Assembly (NCBI GenBank): GCA_910583525.1
Contig: CAJTXL010000021.1
Location: forward strand, 1-55,028
Source of the DNA: an uncultured Muribaculaceae bacterium
GTDB taxonomy: Bacteria; Bacteroidota; Bacteroidia; Bacteroidales; Muribaculaceae
Reading direction: 5' to 3'
Length of the DNA stretch: 55,028 bases
Shown: piece by piece, positions 27,889 through 36,334 of the stretch
Layout: every line of letters begins with the position of its first letter
How positions within the stretch are numbered: the stretch's first letter is position 1
The notes under the pieces: model-generated
Database searches by the model: none
Seen by the model: only the letters and a program-made list of their open reading frames with translations
Told to the model about the DNA's origin: nothing
Position numbers and translations under genes: made by a program

Positions 27889-30800
27889 CGGCCTATACCG
27901 GCTCGGGACAAAGCTTCGGGCAGGCCGGCAAAGGCTTTCCGTCGGCCGTCACCCTTAGCAGTTCCGATTTCTACGGCAAGGTTACGTCGGTGCTTGTCAG
28001 CTCGCGCGTCGAGGCGTCGGCGGCTTCTGTGGCCGTTTCGGTAGGCGGCGTGGCCTATAAGTGCGAAGATGCCGATATGGCATCGATAGTGGGCTCGGCT
28101 CCTGTCGAGCGTACGTTTACTGCACCGTCGGGCATTGCCGCAGAGGGTGAGGTGGTAATCAGCTTTACGCTCAGCTCGCCCACCAAGCCCCTCTATGTGA
28201 AAAAGATTGCGGTAGTCTACGAAGAGGCCTTGCCGTCGGTCGAAGCCCCGACGTTCACTCCTGCGGCCGGCAGCTACGACGAGGCGCAGACGGTGTCGCT
28301 GTCGGGCCCCGACGGCGCGGAGATACTCTACACGCTCGACGGCAGCAATCCGCGTACCGAAGGCAACGCGTCGGCGCATGTCTACGACGGTGCGCCCTTC
28401 ACCGTCGCAGAGACCACGACCGTAAAGGCCGTGGCTAAACTCGACGGCGAGTTCAGCGCCGTTGCCGAGGCCAAATATATCATCCGCAAAAGTCCCGAGC
28501 TGAGTTTCGCCGAAGCCTCGACCACGATAGAGCTTCTCGAAGAGGGATTTGTGCTGCTCAACAATCCTTACCGTGTTTCGCCGATAAAATACAGCAGCTC
28601 CAGCCCCTATGTCGCCAATCCCAACAGCAACGGCATAATATACACTTTCAGTGCGGGCGAGACCGTGATTTCGGCAACATTCGCCGGCAATGACGAATAT
28701 CTGCCGCAGACGGCGCAGCTCGCCGTGACGGTCGTGCCCAAAGAGCCGCTGGCACCGCTGACGGTGACGCCCGGCGCAGGCAAATACGACGATGCGGTTG
28801 AAGTGACAATGGAGTGCACCGACGAGCGCGCCATGACGCTGTGGTACCATATCGGTGACGAGCGCATGCCGGTAGACAACCTCGGACAGTTCGACGACGC
28901 CACTGCGTGCACCATAACGCCCGGCACAAAAACCACCATAACCCTCGACCACAGCTGTGTGCTTTCGGTCCAGGCTCAGGGCTACAACGTGTGGAGCGAG
29001 CCGCTATACCTCGAATATGACATTACGGTGCCCCTGCGCGCGAAGTTCGAGGCCGACAAGACCTACAGCGTCGTTTACCATAACGGCTTCGACAGCCTTG
29101 ATGAAGCCAACGAGTGGAACGTGTCGACGGGTTCGCAGTGGAGCATATCTTCTACCACCGGGCTGCAGGGCGTGCCGCCGTTCTCTTCAATCAACCCTGA
29201 GAGCGAATATTCGCTGTTCCACCGCTACGGCGACGGCGGCTCCACATCTGTCATCACTTCGCCCGACATCACAATCCCGGCCGACGGCCTTGTACGTTTC
29301 TATGCGGCTTTCAACCCGATATGGATTTACAACGGCAACCTGATATTATACATAGTGGAGAATGCCGAAGGCGCGAAGCCCCAACCGATATGGAATGCTT
29401 TGCTTGTCTCGCAGGAGGCCGCTACCGACGACAGCAAGTGGACGCAATACTCCGTCGACCTCGGCGAGTATGTCGGCAAGGAAGTCTATTTCGCTTTCAG
29501 TTATGCCCTTAACGATGGCGACAACGTCCTTATCGACGATTTCGAGGTGGTGGCTCCCGAGAGCGGCAGCTCCGTAGAGGTGGCGGCCGGTTCGGAAGTG
29601 CATTTCAACGACCTTTCGACAGGCTCGCCTCAGACATGGCAGTGGGCCTTCCCCGGCGGAACGCCCGAAACGTCGACCGAGCAGAACCCCACGGTGAAAT
29701 ACGATGTTCCCGGCGTATACGACGTGACCCTTACCGTCGGCAAGGACGGCGAGACCGCTACCGTAACGCTCGAAAAATATGTCAACGTGCGCATCGAGGC
29801 TCCGACTGCGGCCATCGGTCTGCCTAAGGGTGTATACTTCTCGCCCGAAGCGTCGATAGTGGTGCCGCTGAACACCGAACTTACGTTTACCGACGCCTCG
29901 ACAGGCTCTCCCGAATCGTTCTCGTGGACTCTCCCGGGCACCGATGTCGAATCGGCCACTACGCGCGACGTGACGGTGCGCTATATCCAGGCCGGCACCT
30001 ACGACGTAGACCTCACGGTGACGAACAGCGCCGGAACATCGAGCACTTATGTGCACGGAGTCAAGGCCGGAGGCGAGGCGCTGGTGTGGAACATCGCCGC
30101 TTCGGAGAACGACAAACTCGGCACGCAGGCGCTCGGCTGGTACGGCTACTACGGCGGCACCAACTGGCTCGGCATGGAAGCCTTTGCCGAACGTTTCGAG
30201 GCTCCGGCCGTGCCGGCTCTTGTCAGCTCGGTCAATGTGTACTTCGGCAAAGCCGACGTGGCCACTGCCGATGCCGACATTACGGTGTCGCTGGCACTGC
30301 CCGATGCCAAAGGCATGCCGGGACAAGTGCTTGCCAAGTCCACCAAGAAGGCTTCGGAACTTGTCGATGCCTCTGAGACATACAACGACCCGACCGAGTT
30401 CGTGCTCGACAAGGCCGTCAAGGTCGATACCGCATTCTTCGTCACCATAGGCGGCTTCCCCAACGGCGACGGCGACGACATCGCAATGTATGTGCTCCGT
30501 CGCGGACAGGGCGGTGCCAATACGGCCTACCATCTCCTTGCCGAAGAAGATGAAAACTACCAACCCACGGGCGAGACCAAGTGGTATGCCAACGAAGACG
30601 ACCCCTTGTCGTTTGCCATAGCGCCCAAGATTGAGTTCGAGGCACCCCAAAGCGGCGTAGCCGACATCGACGCCGCAACAGATGCCGCTCCGGCAGTCTA
30701 CTACAACCTGCAGGGCGTGTGTCTGGGCGCTAAGGTGCCTGCGCCCGGCCTTTATATCCGCCGTCAGGGCGACAAGGCCGAGAAGGTGCTCGTGAAATAA
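27855..30800 (+). CDS. Large secreted PKD/choice-of-anchor protein (main part, after frameshift)
   Basis: About 970 residues continuing the exported protein begun at 27652; on its own this frame has only a TTG start and no signal peptide. Domains in order: rest of a beta-sandwich (to about 120); chitobiase-type repeat (PTFTPAAGSYDEAQTVSLSG, about 128-210); Ig-like strands (SPIKYSSSSPYV); another PAAGSYDE-like unit (TVTPGAGKYDDAVEVTM); a choice-of-anchor J-like jelly roll (VVYHNGFDSLDEANEWNVS, about 405-570); two PKD domains (FNDLSTGSPQTWQWAFPGG; FTDASTGSPESFSWTLPG); a further beta domain (about 740-930). The C-terminal tail is YYNLQGVCL...LYIRRQGDKAEKVLVK. Likely cell-surface adhesion or glycan binding. 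It shares N- and C-terminal modules with the divergent gene at 24375-26705. Confidence 0.78.
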   Translation: MDGDARGEGPIAAYTGSGQSFGQAGKGFPSAVTLSSSDFYGKVTSVLVSSRVEASAASVAVSVGGVAYKCEDADMASIVGSAPVERTFTAPSGIAAEGEVVISFTLSSPTKPLYVKKIAVVYEEALPSVEAPTFTPAAGSYDEAQTVSLSGPDGAEILYTLDGSNPRTEGNASAHVYDGAPFTVAETTTVKAVAKLDGEFSAVAEAKYIIRKSPELSFAEASTTIELLEEGFVLLNNPYRVSPIKYSSSSPYVANPNSNGIIYTFSAGETVISATFAGNDEYLPQTAQLAVTVVPKEPLAPLTVTPGAGKYDDAVEVTMECTDERAMTLWYHIGDERMPVDNLGQFDDATACTITPGTKTTITLDHSCVLSVQAQGYNVWSEPLYLEYDITVPLRAKFEADKTYSVVYHNGFDSLDEANEWNVSTGSQWSISSTTGLQGVPPFSSINPESEYSLFHRYGDGGSTSVITSPDITIPADGLVRFYAAFNPIWIYNGNLILYIVENAEGAKPQPIWNALLVSQEAATDDSKWTQYSVDLGEYVGKEVYFAFSYALNDGDNVLIDDFEVVAPESGSSVEVAAGSEVHFNDLSTGSPQTWQWAFPGGTPETSTEQNPTVKYDVPGVYDVTLTVGKDGETATVTLEKYVNVRIEAPTAAIGLPKGVYFSPEASIVVPLNTELTFTDASTGSPESFSWTLPGTDVESATTRDVTVRYIQAGTYDVDLTVTNSAGTSSTYVHGVKAGGEALVWNIAASENDKLGTQALGWYGYYGGTNWLGMEAFAERFEAPAVPALVSSVNVYFGKADVATADADITVSLALPDAKGMPGQVLAKSTKKASELVDASETYNDPTEFVLDKAVKVDTAFFVTIGGFPNGDGDDIAMYVLRRGQGGANTAYHLLAEEDENYQPTGETKWYANEDDPLSFAIAPKIEFEAPQSGVADIDAATDAAPAVYYNLQGVCLGAKVPAPGLYIRRQGDKAEKVLVK

Positions 30801-30829
30801 TCCGAAAAAAAGTATTTTTGCCCATATCT

Positions 30830-30873
30830 CCGGGGCGGCAGTGCCGAAAGGCGCGGGCCGCCCCGGCTTTTTT
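30830..30873 (+). terminator. Terminator after the secreted PKD protein
   Basis: CCGGGGCGGC (30830-30839) pairs perfectly with GCCGCCCCGG (30857-30866), with an inner GCC-GAAA-GGC tetraloop hairpin, followed by CTTTTTT. It separates the surface-protein island from the rpsL operon. Confidence 0.94.
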
Positions 30874-30954
30874 GCAATCAAGAGCTGTCGCGTTGCCGAT
30901 GTGTTCTTCGCTTGCCGATGCAGATGCCCTTGCGAAAAAAAACTTTGCAAAATA

Positions 30955-30986
30955 TTTGGCTATTAGGCAGATAATTGCTAACTTTG
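30955..30986 (+). promoter_or_regulatory. Promoter of the rpsL operon, with a 150-nt leader
   Basis: TTTG (30955-30958) and TAACTTTG (30979-30986) are 20 nt apart, a clear Bacteroidales promoter. The leader to the rpsL ATG at 31144 is about 150 nt and has no gene. It ends in a run rich in AAACAAA just before the start codon, typical of strong translation initiation in the phylum. Between 30874 and 30954 I see nothing else. Confidence 0.85.
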
Positions 30987-31143
30987 CGGCGTTGAACAGT
31001 GCGCTCACACGCCGCTCCGCCGTTAACCGCTTGGCAGTTAATGTGTTGGGGTGGATTGTAAGTGTGTGGGTCGGACGGGTTCGACGCCAAAAACGAGAAT
31101 AAGCAAATAAGATATTTAAAGTAAACAAAGCAAACAAACTAAG

Positions 31144-31533
31144 ATGCCTACTATTCAGCAATTAGTACGAAAAGGACGCGTGGCATTGGAGGATAAGAGC
31201 AAGAGCCCTGCCCTTGACAGCTGCCCCCAGCGCCGTGGCGTTTGCGTGCGTGTGTACACCACCACCCCTAAGAAGCCTAACTCGGCAATGCGTAAAGTTG
31301 CCCGTGTGCGCCTCACGAACGGTAAGGAAGTCAACTCCTACATCCCCGGTGAAGGCCACAACCTGCAGGAGCACTCAATCGTGCTTGTGCGCGGCGGCCG
31401 TGTGAAAGACCTTCCCGGTGTACGCTACCACATCGTGCGCGGTACTCTCGATACCGCCGGTGTGAAAGACCGCACCCAGCGCCGCTCGAAATACGGTGCC
31501 AAGCGTCCCAAGGCCGGTGCTGCCAAGAAGTAA
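31144..31533 (+). CDS. rpsL: 30S ribosomal protein S12
   Basis: S12 lies at the decoding centre and affects accuracy. The 129-residue protein contains TPKKPNSAMRK and GRVKDLPGVRYHIVRG, including both lysines (E. coli K42 and K87) whose replacement gives streptomycin resistance, so the allele looks wild type. First gene of the str-type cluster (rpsL-rpsG-fusA), with rpsG 209 nt downstream. Confidence 0.98.
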   Translation: MPTIQQLVRKGRVALEDKSKSPALDSCPQRRGVCVRVYTTTPKKPNSAMRKVARVRLTNGKEVNSYIPGEGHNLQEHSIVLVRGGRVKDLPGVRYHIVRGTLDTAGVKDRTQRRSKYGAKRPKAGAAKK

Positions 31534-31742
31534 TCAGTCAACGCCCCTCGCAGCGCGAGGCAGCCTGACGGGTGAAGCAATCTTATAGCACCCGAGTGAA
31601 AATCAAAATTTTTTAAACTCGTTTTTGCATTTCTTGCAGCTACCTTTTGGTTGAGTAAGCCGTTCCGCAGAGGCGGAGGCTGAAGAATAAACGAAGCAAG
31701 CAACCAAGCAATCCAAAAACAACAACTCCGACACCTCCAAAG
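31534..31742 (+). other. rpsL-rpsG spacer with possible regulatory hairpin
   Basis: This 209-nt gap has no gene. CGGGTG (31569-31574) pairs with CACCCG (31589-31594) around a 14-nt loop. The last 60 nt are A-rich. In E. coli, S7 binds the rpsL-rpsG spacer to repress its own operon; this spacer is long enough for such a site, but no direct match was made. Confidence 0.35.
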
Positions 31743-32219
31743 ATGAGAAAGTCAAAACCTAAGAAACGGCTCGTATTGCCCGATCCCGTTTTCAACGACG
31801 TGCGAGTGACCAAATTTGTCAACCACCTCATGTACGACGGTAAGAAAAACACCGCATTCACCATCTTCTACAGCGCTCTCGAGACAGTGAAGGGCAAACT
31901 CCCCAACGAAGAACTCTCGGCGCTCGACATCTGGAAGAAAGCACTCGAAAACGTCACACCCCAAGTGGAAGTGAAGAGCCGCCGTGTGGGCGGTGCCACA
32001 TTCCAGGTCCCCACTGAAATACGTGCCGACCGCAAGGAGTCTATATCAATGAAAAATCTGATTAACTACGCCCGTAAACGTGGCGGAAAGACGATGGCCG
32101 ACAAGCTCGCCGCCGAAATCGTCGACGCCTTCAACAACCAGGGCGGTGCATACAAGCGCAAAGAAGACATGCACAAGATGGCCGAAGCGAACCGCGCTTT
32201 CGCCCACTTCCGTTTCTAA
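31743..32219 (+). CDS. rpsG: 30S ribosomal protein S7
   Basis: S7 starts assembly of the 30S head and lines the E site. The 158-residue protein has MRKSKPKKRLVLPDP at the start, VTKFVNHLMYDGKK and the conserved ENVTPQVEVKSRRVGGATFQVP (in two contacts) and RKEDMHKMAEANRAFAHFR at the end. fusA follows after 43 nt. Confidence 0.98.
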   Translation: MRKSKPKKRLVLPDPVFNDVRVTKFVNHLMYDGKKNTAFTIFYSALETVKGKLPNEELSALDIWKKALENVTPQVEVKSRRVGGATFQVPTEIRADRKESISMKNLINYARKRGGKTMADKLAAEIVDAFNNQGGAYKRKEDMHKMAEANRAFAHFRF

Positions 32220-32262
32220 GCGATTTTTCGGTTGAATATAAATCCTGAACGAAAACAGCAAA

Positions 32263-34389
32263 ATGGCTAAATCAGACGAACAACTCAAGTATACCCGCAA
32301 CATCGGCATCATGGCACACATCGACGCCGGTAAGACCACCACGTCGGAGCGTATCCTTTTCTACACCGGCCTCACACACAAAATAGGCGAGGTGCACGAC
32401 GGTGCCGCTACCATGGACTGGATGGAACAGGAACAGGAGCGCGGTATCACTATCACATCGGCTGCAACTACCACATTCTGGAAGTACAACGACGAAAAAT
32501 ATAAAATCAACCTCATCGACACTCCGGGACACGTCGACTTCACCGTCGAGGTAGAACGCTCGCTCCGCGTCCTCGACGGCGCCGTGGCAGCATTCTGTGC
32601 CGTAGGCGGCGTTGAGCCCCAGTCGGAAACAGTATGGCGCCAGGCCGACAAATACAACGTGCCCCGTATAGGCTACGTAAACAAGATGGACCGCTCGGGC
32701 GCAAATTTCTTCGAAGTGGTGCGTCAGCTCAAAGACGTGCTCGGCGCAAATCCCTGCCCCATCGAAATACCTATCGGTGCTGAAGAAACCTTCAAAGGCG
32801 TAGTCGACCTCATCAAGATGAAAGCCGTATACTGGCACGATGAAACCATGGGCGCCGACTACGAAATCGACGAAATCCCGGCATCGCTCCAGGAAGAAGC
32901 CGAGCAGTGGCGCGACAAGATGCTCGAAAAAATCGCCGAATACGACGACGACCTCATGGCCAAGTACTTCGACGACCCCTCGACCATCACCGAAGAAGAA
33001 ATCAAACGCGCACTCCGCAAAGCCACCCTCTCTATGGACCTCGTGCCCATGATTTGCGGCTCGTCGTTCAAGAACAAAGGCGTGCAGTATCTTCTCGACG
33101 CCGTCTGCGCATATCTTCCCAGCCCCGTCGACTCGGGCGCCGTCGAAGGCCACTCGGTAGACAACCCCGACGAAATCATCACACGCGAACCCTCGAGCGA
33201 CGCACCCATGTGTGCACTCGCGTTCAAAATCGCGACCGACCCCTATGTGGGCCGTCTGTGCTTCTTCCGCGTGTACTCGGGTGACGTCAACGCCGGTTCT
33301 TACATCCTCAACAGCCGCTCGGGCAAGAAAGAGCGCGTATCGCGCCTCTTCCAGATGCACTCCAACAAGCAGAACGCCAAAGAAATGATCGGCTGCGGCG
33401 ACATAGGAGCCGGTGTGGGCTTCAAAGACATCCGCACAGGCGACACCCTCTGCGCCGAAGACGCCCCCATCGTGCTTGAGGCAATGGAGTTCCCCGACCC
33501 CGTTATCGGCATCGCCGTAGAACCCAAGACTCAGAAAGACCTTGACAAACTCGGCGTCGGCCTGCAGAAACTCGCCGAAGAAGACCCGACATTCCGTGTC
33601 GAGACAAACGAAGAAACCGGTCAGACCGTCATTTCGGGTATGGGCGAGCTTCACCTCGACATCATCATCGACCGTCTCCGCCGCGAATTCAAGGTAGAGT
33701 GCAACCAGGGCCGTCCCCAGGTTACATATAAAGAAGCAATCACACGCTCCTGCGAGCTTCGCGAAGTGTTCAAGAAGCAGACCGGTGGCCGCGGTAAGTT
33801 CGCCGACATCATCGTTCGCGTAGAACCCGTTGACGAAGGCTTCGAAGGAAACCTCCAGTTCGTCGACGAAGTCAAGGGCGGCAACATCCCCAAAGAGTTC
33901 ATTCCCTCGATACAGAAAGGCTTCACCAACGCAATGAAGAACGGTGTCCTCGCTGGCTTCCCTGTAGAACACCTCAAGGTTACCGTTCTCGACGGTTCGT
34001 TCCACCCGGTCGACTCCGACCAGCTCTCGTTCGAGCTCTGCGCCATTCAGGCATTCAAGAAGGCCTGCGAAAAAGCCGGCCCCGTGCTCCTCGAACCTAT
34101 CATGAAGATTGAAGTCGTTACCCCCGAAGAATCGATGGGCGACGTCATTTCCGACCTCAACAAGCGTCGCGGACAGGTAGAAGGCATGGAAAACAGCCGT
34201 TCCGGCGCACGCGTCGTGAAAGCCAAGGCTCCCCTTGCCGAGATGTTCGGTTACGTAACCGCGCTCCGTACAATCACCTCGGGCCGCGCAACATCGACCA
34301 TGACCTTCTCGCACTACGCCGAAGTATCCAACTCAATCGCCAAAGACGTTCTCACCGAATGCCAAGGCCGCGTCGACCTTCTCAAGTAA
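32263..34389 (+). CDS. fusA: Elongation factor G
   Basis: EF-G is the GTPase that drives translocation and, with RRF, ribosome recycling. The 708-residue protein is complete. G1 is AHIDAGKTT, switch I is QERGITITSA, G3 is DTPGHVDF and G4 is NKMDRSG. Domains III-V follow, with GMGELHLDIIIDRL and the domain IV tip region QTGGRGKFADI. It sits between rpsG (43 nt) and rpsJ (21 nt), joining the str cluster directly to the S10 cluster. tuf does not follow, as is usual in Bacteroidota. Confidence 0.98.
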   Translation: MAKSDEQLKYTRNIGIMAHIDAGKTTTSERILFYTGLTHKIGEVHDGAATMDWMEQEQERGITITSAATTTFWKYNDEKYKINLIDTPGHVDFTVEVERSLRVLDGAVAAFCAVGGVEPQSETVWRQADKYNVPRIGYVNKMDRSGANFFEVVRQLKDVLGANPCPIEIPIGAEETFKGVVDLIKMKAVYWHDETMGADYEIDEIPASLQEEAEQWRDKMLEKIAEYDDDLMAKYFDDPSTITEEEIKRALRKATLSMDLVPMICGSSFKNKGVQYLLDAVCAYLPSPVDSGAVEGHSVDNPDEIITREPSSDAPMCALAFKIATDPYVGRLCFFRVYSGDVNAGSYILNSRSGKKERVSRLFQMHSNKQNAKEMIGCGDIGAGVGFKDIRTGDTLCAEDAPIVLEAMEFPDPVIGIAVEPKTQKDLDKLGVGLQKLAEEDPTFRVETNEETGQTVISGMGELHLDIIIDRLRREFKVECNQGRPQVTYKEAITRSCELREVFKKQTGGRGKFADIIVRVEPVDEGFEGNLQFVDEVKGGNIPKEFIPSIQKGFTNAMKNGVLAGFPVEHLKVTVLDGSFHPVDSDQLSFELCAIQAFKKACEKAGPVLLEPIMKIEVVTPEESMGDVISDLNKRRGQVEGMENSRSGARVVKAKAPLAEMFGYVTALRTITSGRATSTMTFSHYAEVSNSIAKDVLTECQGRVDLLK

Positions 34390-34410
34390 TATAAAAACAC
34401 AGATAAATAT

Positions 34411-34716
34411 ATGAACCCCATCATCCGCATCAAACTCAAATCTTACGACCACAGCCTTGTCGACAAGTCGGCTGAGAAAATCGTAAAGACAGTGAAGTCA
34501 ATCGGCGCGGTAATCAGCGGCCCAATCCCCCTGCCTACGCACAAACGCATCTTCACGGTCAACCGCTCAACCTTCGTCAACAAGAAGAGCCGCGAGCAAT
34601 TCGAACTCAGCTGCTACAAGCGCCTCATCGACATCTACAACGCCACTCCCAAAATCGTCGACGCTCTCATGAAGCTCGAACTCCCCAGCGGCGTAGAAGT
34701 CGAAATCAAGTGCTGA
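34411..34716 (+). CDS. rpsJ: 30S ribosomal protein S10
   Basis: S10 (NusE) is part of the 30S head and also binds NusB in antitermination. The 101-residue protein has IRIKLKSYDHSLVDKSAEKIV at the start, GPIPLPTHKRIFTV and REQFELSCYKRLIDI. First gene of the S10 cluster, with rplC 58 nt downstream. Confidence 0.98.
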   Translation: MNPIIRIKLKSYDHSLVDKSAEKIVKTVKSIGAVISGPIPLPTHKRIFTVNRSTFVNKKSREQFELSCYKRLIDIYNATPKIVDALMKLELPSGVEVEIKC

Positions 34717-34774
34717 GTTTCTGACCAACCACTAAATAAACCAACCAACACAACAATATCAAATTAACAGAGAA

Positions 34775-35392
34775 ATGCCAGGATTAATTGGAAAGAAAAT
34801 CGGAATGACATCCGTTTTCAGTGCCGACGGCCACAACGTGCCGTGCACTGTTATCGAAGTAGGTCCTTGTGTCGTTACTCAGGTTAAGACAGAAGCCACC
34901 GACGGCTACGATGCACTCCAGCTCGGTTTCGAAGACCAGAAAGAGAAGCACCTCACGCAGCCCGAACTCGGACACTTCCGCAAAGCCGGTGTAACACCCA
35001 AGCGCCACTTGGCCGAGTTCAAAGGATTTGGTAGCCAGTATGCCCTCGGCGACACCATCGGCGCCGACTTCTTCAGCGAAGCCGACTTCGTCGACGTCGT
35101 AGGAACATCGAAAGGTAAAGGCTACCAGGGCGTCGTTAAGCGTCACGGCTTCGGCGGCGTAGGCCAGAGCACTCACGGCCAGCACAACCGTCTGCGCGCC
35201 CCCGGTTCGGTAGGTGCCTGCTCGTATCCCGCCAAAGTGTTCAAAGGAATGCGCATGGCCGGCCAGACAGGCAACGAACGCGTTACCGTCCAAAACCTTC
35301 AAGTTATCAAAGTGATACCTGAGCACAACATCATCATGATCAAGGGCTCCATCCCCGGCTGCAAAGGTTCAATCGTCTTAATTGAGAAATAA
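34775..35392 (+). CDS. rplC: 50S ribosomal protein L3
   Basis: L3 is an early-assembly protein whose extension reaches the peptidyl-transferase centre. The 205-residue protein starts MPGLIGKKIGMTSVFS and has the loop FGGVGQSTHGQHNRLRAPGSVGAC and MAGQTGNERVTVQNLQV. Only 2 nt separate it from rplD, so the two are coupled. Confidence 0.98.
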   Translation: MPGLIGKKIGMTSVFSADGHNVPCTVIEVGPCVVTQVKTEATDGYDALQLGFEDQKEKHLTQPELGHFRKAGVTPKRHLAEFKGFGSQYALGDTIGADFFSEADFVDVVGTSKGKGYQGVVKRHGFGGVGQSTHGQHNRLRAPGSVGACSYPAKVFKGMRMAGQTGNERVTVQNLQVIKVIPEHNIIMIKGSIPGCKGSIVLIEK

Positions 35393-35394
35393 AC

Positions 35395-36015
35395 ATGGAA
35401 CTCGCAGTATACAACCAGCAAGGCCAGGATACAGGCCGCCGCGTAAACCTCAACGACGAGGTATTCGCAATCGAGCCGAACGAGCACGCCCTTTATCTCG
35501 ACGTTAAGCAATACCTTGCCAACCAACGCCAGGGCACACACAAATCGAAAGAGCGCAGCGAAGTGAGCGGCTCGACCCGCAAGCTCCACAAGCAGAAAGG
35601 CGGCGGCGGAAGCCGTATCGGCGACATCAATTCGCCCCTTCTCGTAGGCGGCGGCCGTGTTTTCGGTCCCCGTCCCCGCGACTACCGCTTCAAGCTCAAC
35701 AAAAAGCTCAAAGACATCGCACGCCGCTCGGCTCTCAGCCTCAAGGCTGCCGCCGGCGAAATCATCGTTGTCGATACGGTAAACTTCGAAGCACCCAAAA
35801 CTAAAGAATACGTAAAATTTGCTAAAAATCTTAAAGTAGACGGCAAGAAAGTACTCCTCGTTTTGGCAGACAAAAATAATAACGTATATTTGTCGATGCG
35901 TAACGTGCCCGATGCCAAAATCATGACAGCATCGGACATTAACACGTATGCCGTGCTCAACAACAACGCACTCGTCCTCTCAGAGGCGAGCGTCGAAGTA
36001 CTCAACAAAATTTAA
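35395..36015 (+). CDS. rplD: 50S ribosomal protein L4
   Basis: L4 lines the exit tunnel and regulates the S10 operon in E. coli. The 206-residue protein begins MELAVYNQQGQDTGRRV. Its tunnel loop includes RSEVSGSTRKLHKQKGGGG, near the macrolide-contact KQKGGG. It is followed by GGRVFGPRPRDYRFKLNKK. rplW follows after 23 nt. Confidence 0.98.
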   Translation: MELAVYNQQGQDTGRRVNLNDEVFAIEPNEHALYLDVKQYLANQRQGTHKSKERSEVSGSTRKLHKQKGGGGSRIGDINSPLLVGGGRVFGPRPRDYRFKLNKKLKDIARRSALSLKAAAGEIIVVDTVNFEAPKTKEYVKFAKNLKVDGKKVLLVLADKNNNVYLSMRNVPDAKIMTASDINTYAVLNNNALVLSEASVEVLNKI

Positions 36016-36038
36016 TCCACCCCGAAAGGTAAGACATA

Positions 36039-36329
36039 ATGGAAATATCGATTAAACCTATCATTACCGAAAGAGCAACCAAGCTTTCCGAAAAGCGCAA
36101 TTGCTACACTTTCCGCGTGTCGCCCGACGCTGACAAACGCCAGATAAAAGCTCTCATCGAGCAGCTCTACGGCGTGAAGGTGGAAAGCGTGAACACCGCA
36201 GTAATGCGCGGCAAAAACAAATCGCGCTGGACTAAGAGCGGCCTCATCAAAGGCCGCACCGACCGTTGGAAAAAAGCCTACGTAAAAGTAGCCGACGGAC
36301 AGTCTATCGAATTCTTTAGCAACATCTGA
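36039..36329 (+). CDS. rplW: 50S ribosomal protein L23
   Basis: L23 surrounds the tunnel exit and is the docking site for trigger factor and SRP. The 96-residue protein has ISIKPIITERATKLSE at the start and YGVKVESVNTAVMRGK. Bacteroidota-type length. rplB begins 5 nt later. Confidence 0.97.
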   Translation: MEISIKPIITERATKLSEKRNCYTFRVSPDADKRQIKALIEQLYGVKVESVNTAVMRGKNKSRWTKSGLIKGRTDRWKKAYVKVADGQSIEFFSNI

Positions 36330-36334
36330 TAAAA

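Noticed and set aside
27870..27890. Programmed -1 ribosomal frameshift in the secreted protein
   Set aside because: No X-XXY-YYZ slippery heptamer in the right phase and no obvious downstream stimulatory structure; a missing base is simpler.
31260..31440. Streptomycin-resistance change in rpsL
   Set aside because: Both key lysines (PKKPNS and GGRVKDLP contexts) are present.
32272..34314. Long open frame (680 codons) on the minus strand opposite fusA
   Set aside because: It lies exactly antisense to a highly conserved gene, the codon bias (GAC/GAA, CTC) of fusA keeps the opposite frame open, and its translation shows no recognisable domain.
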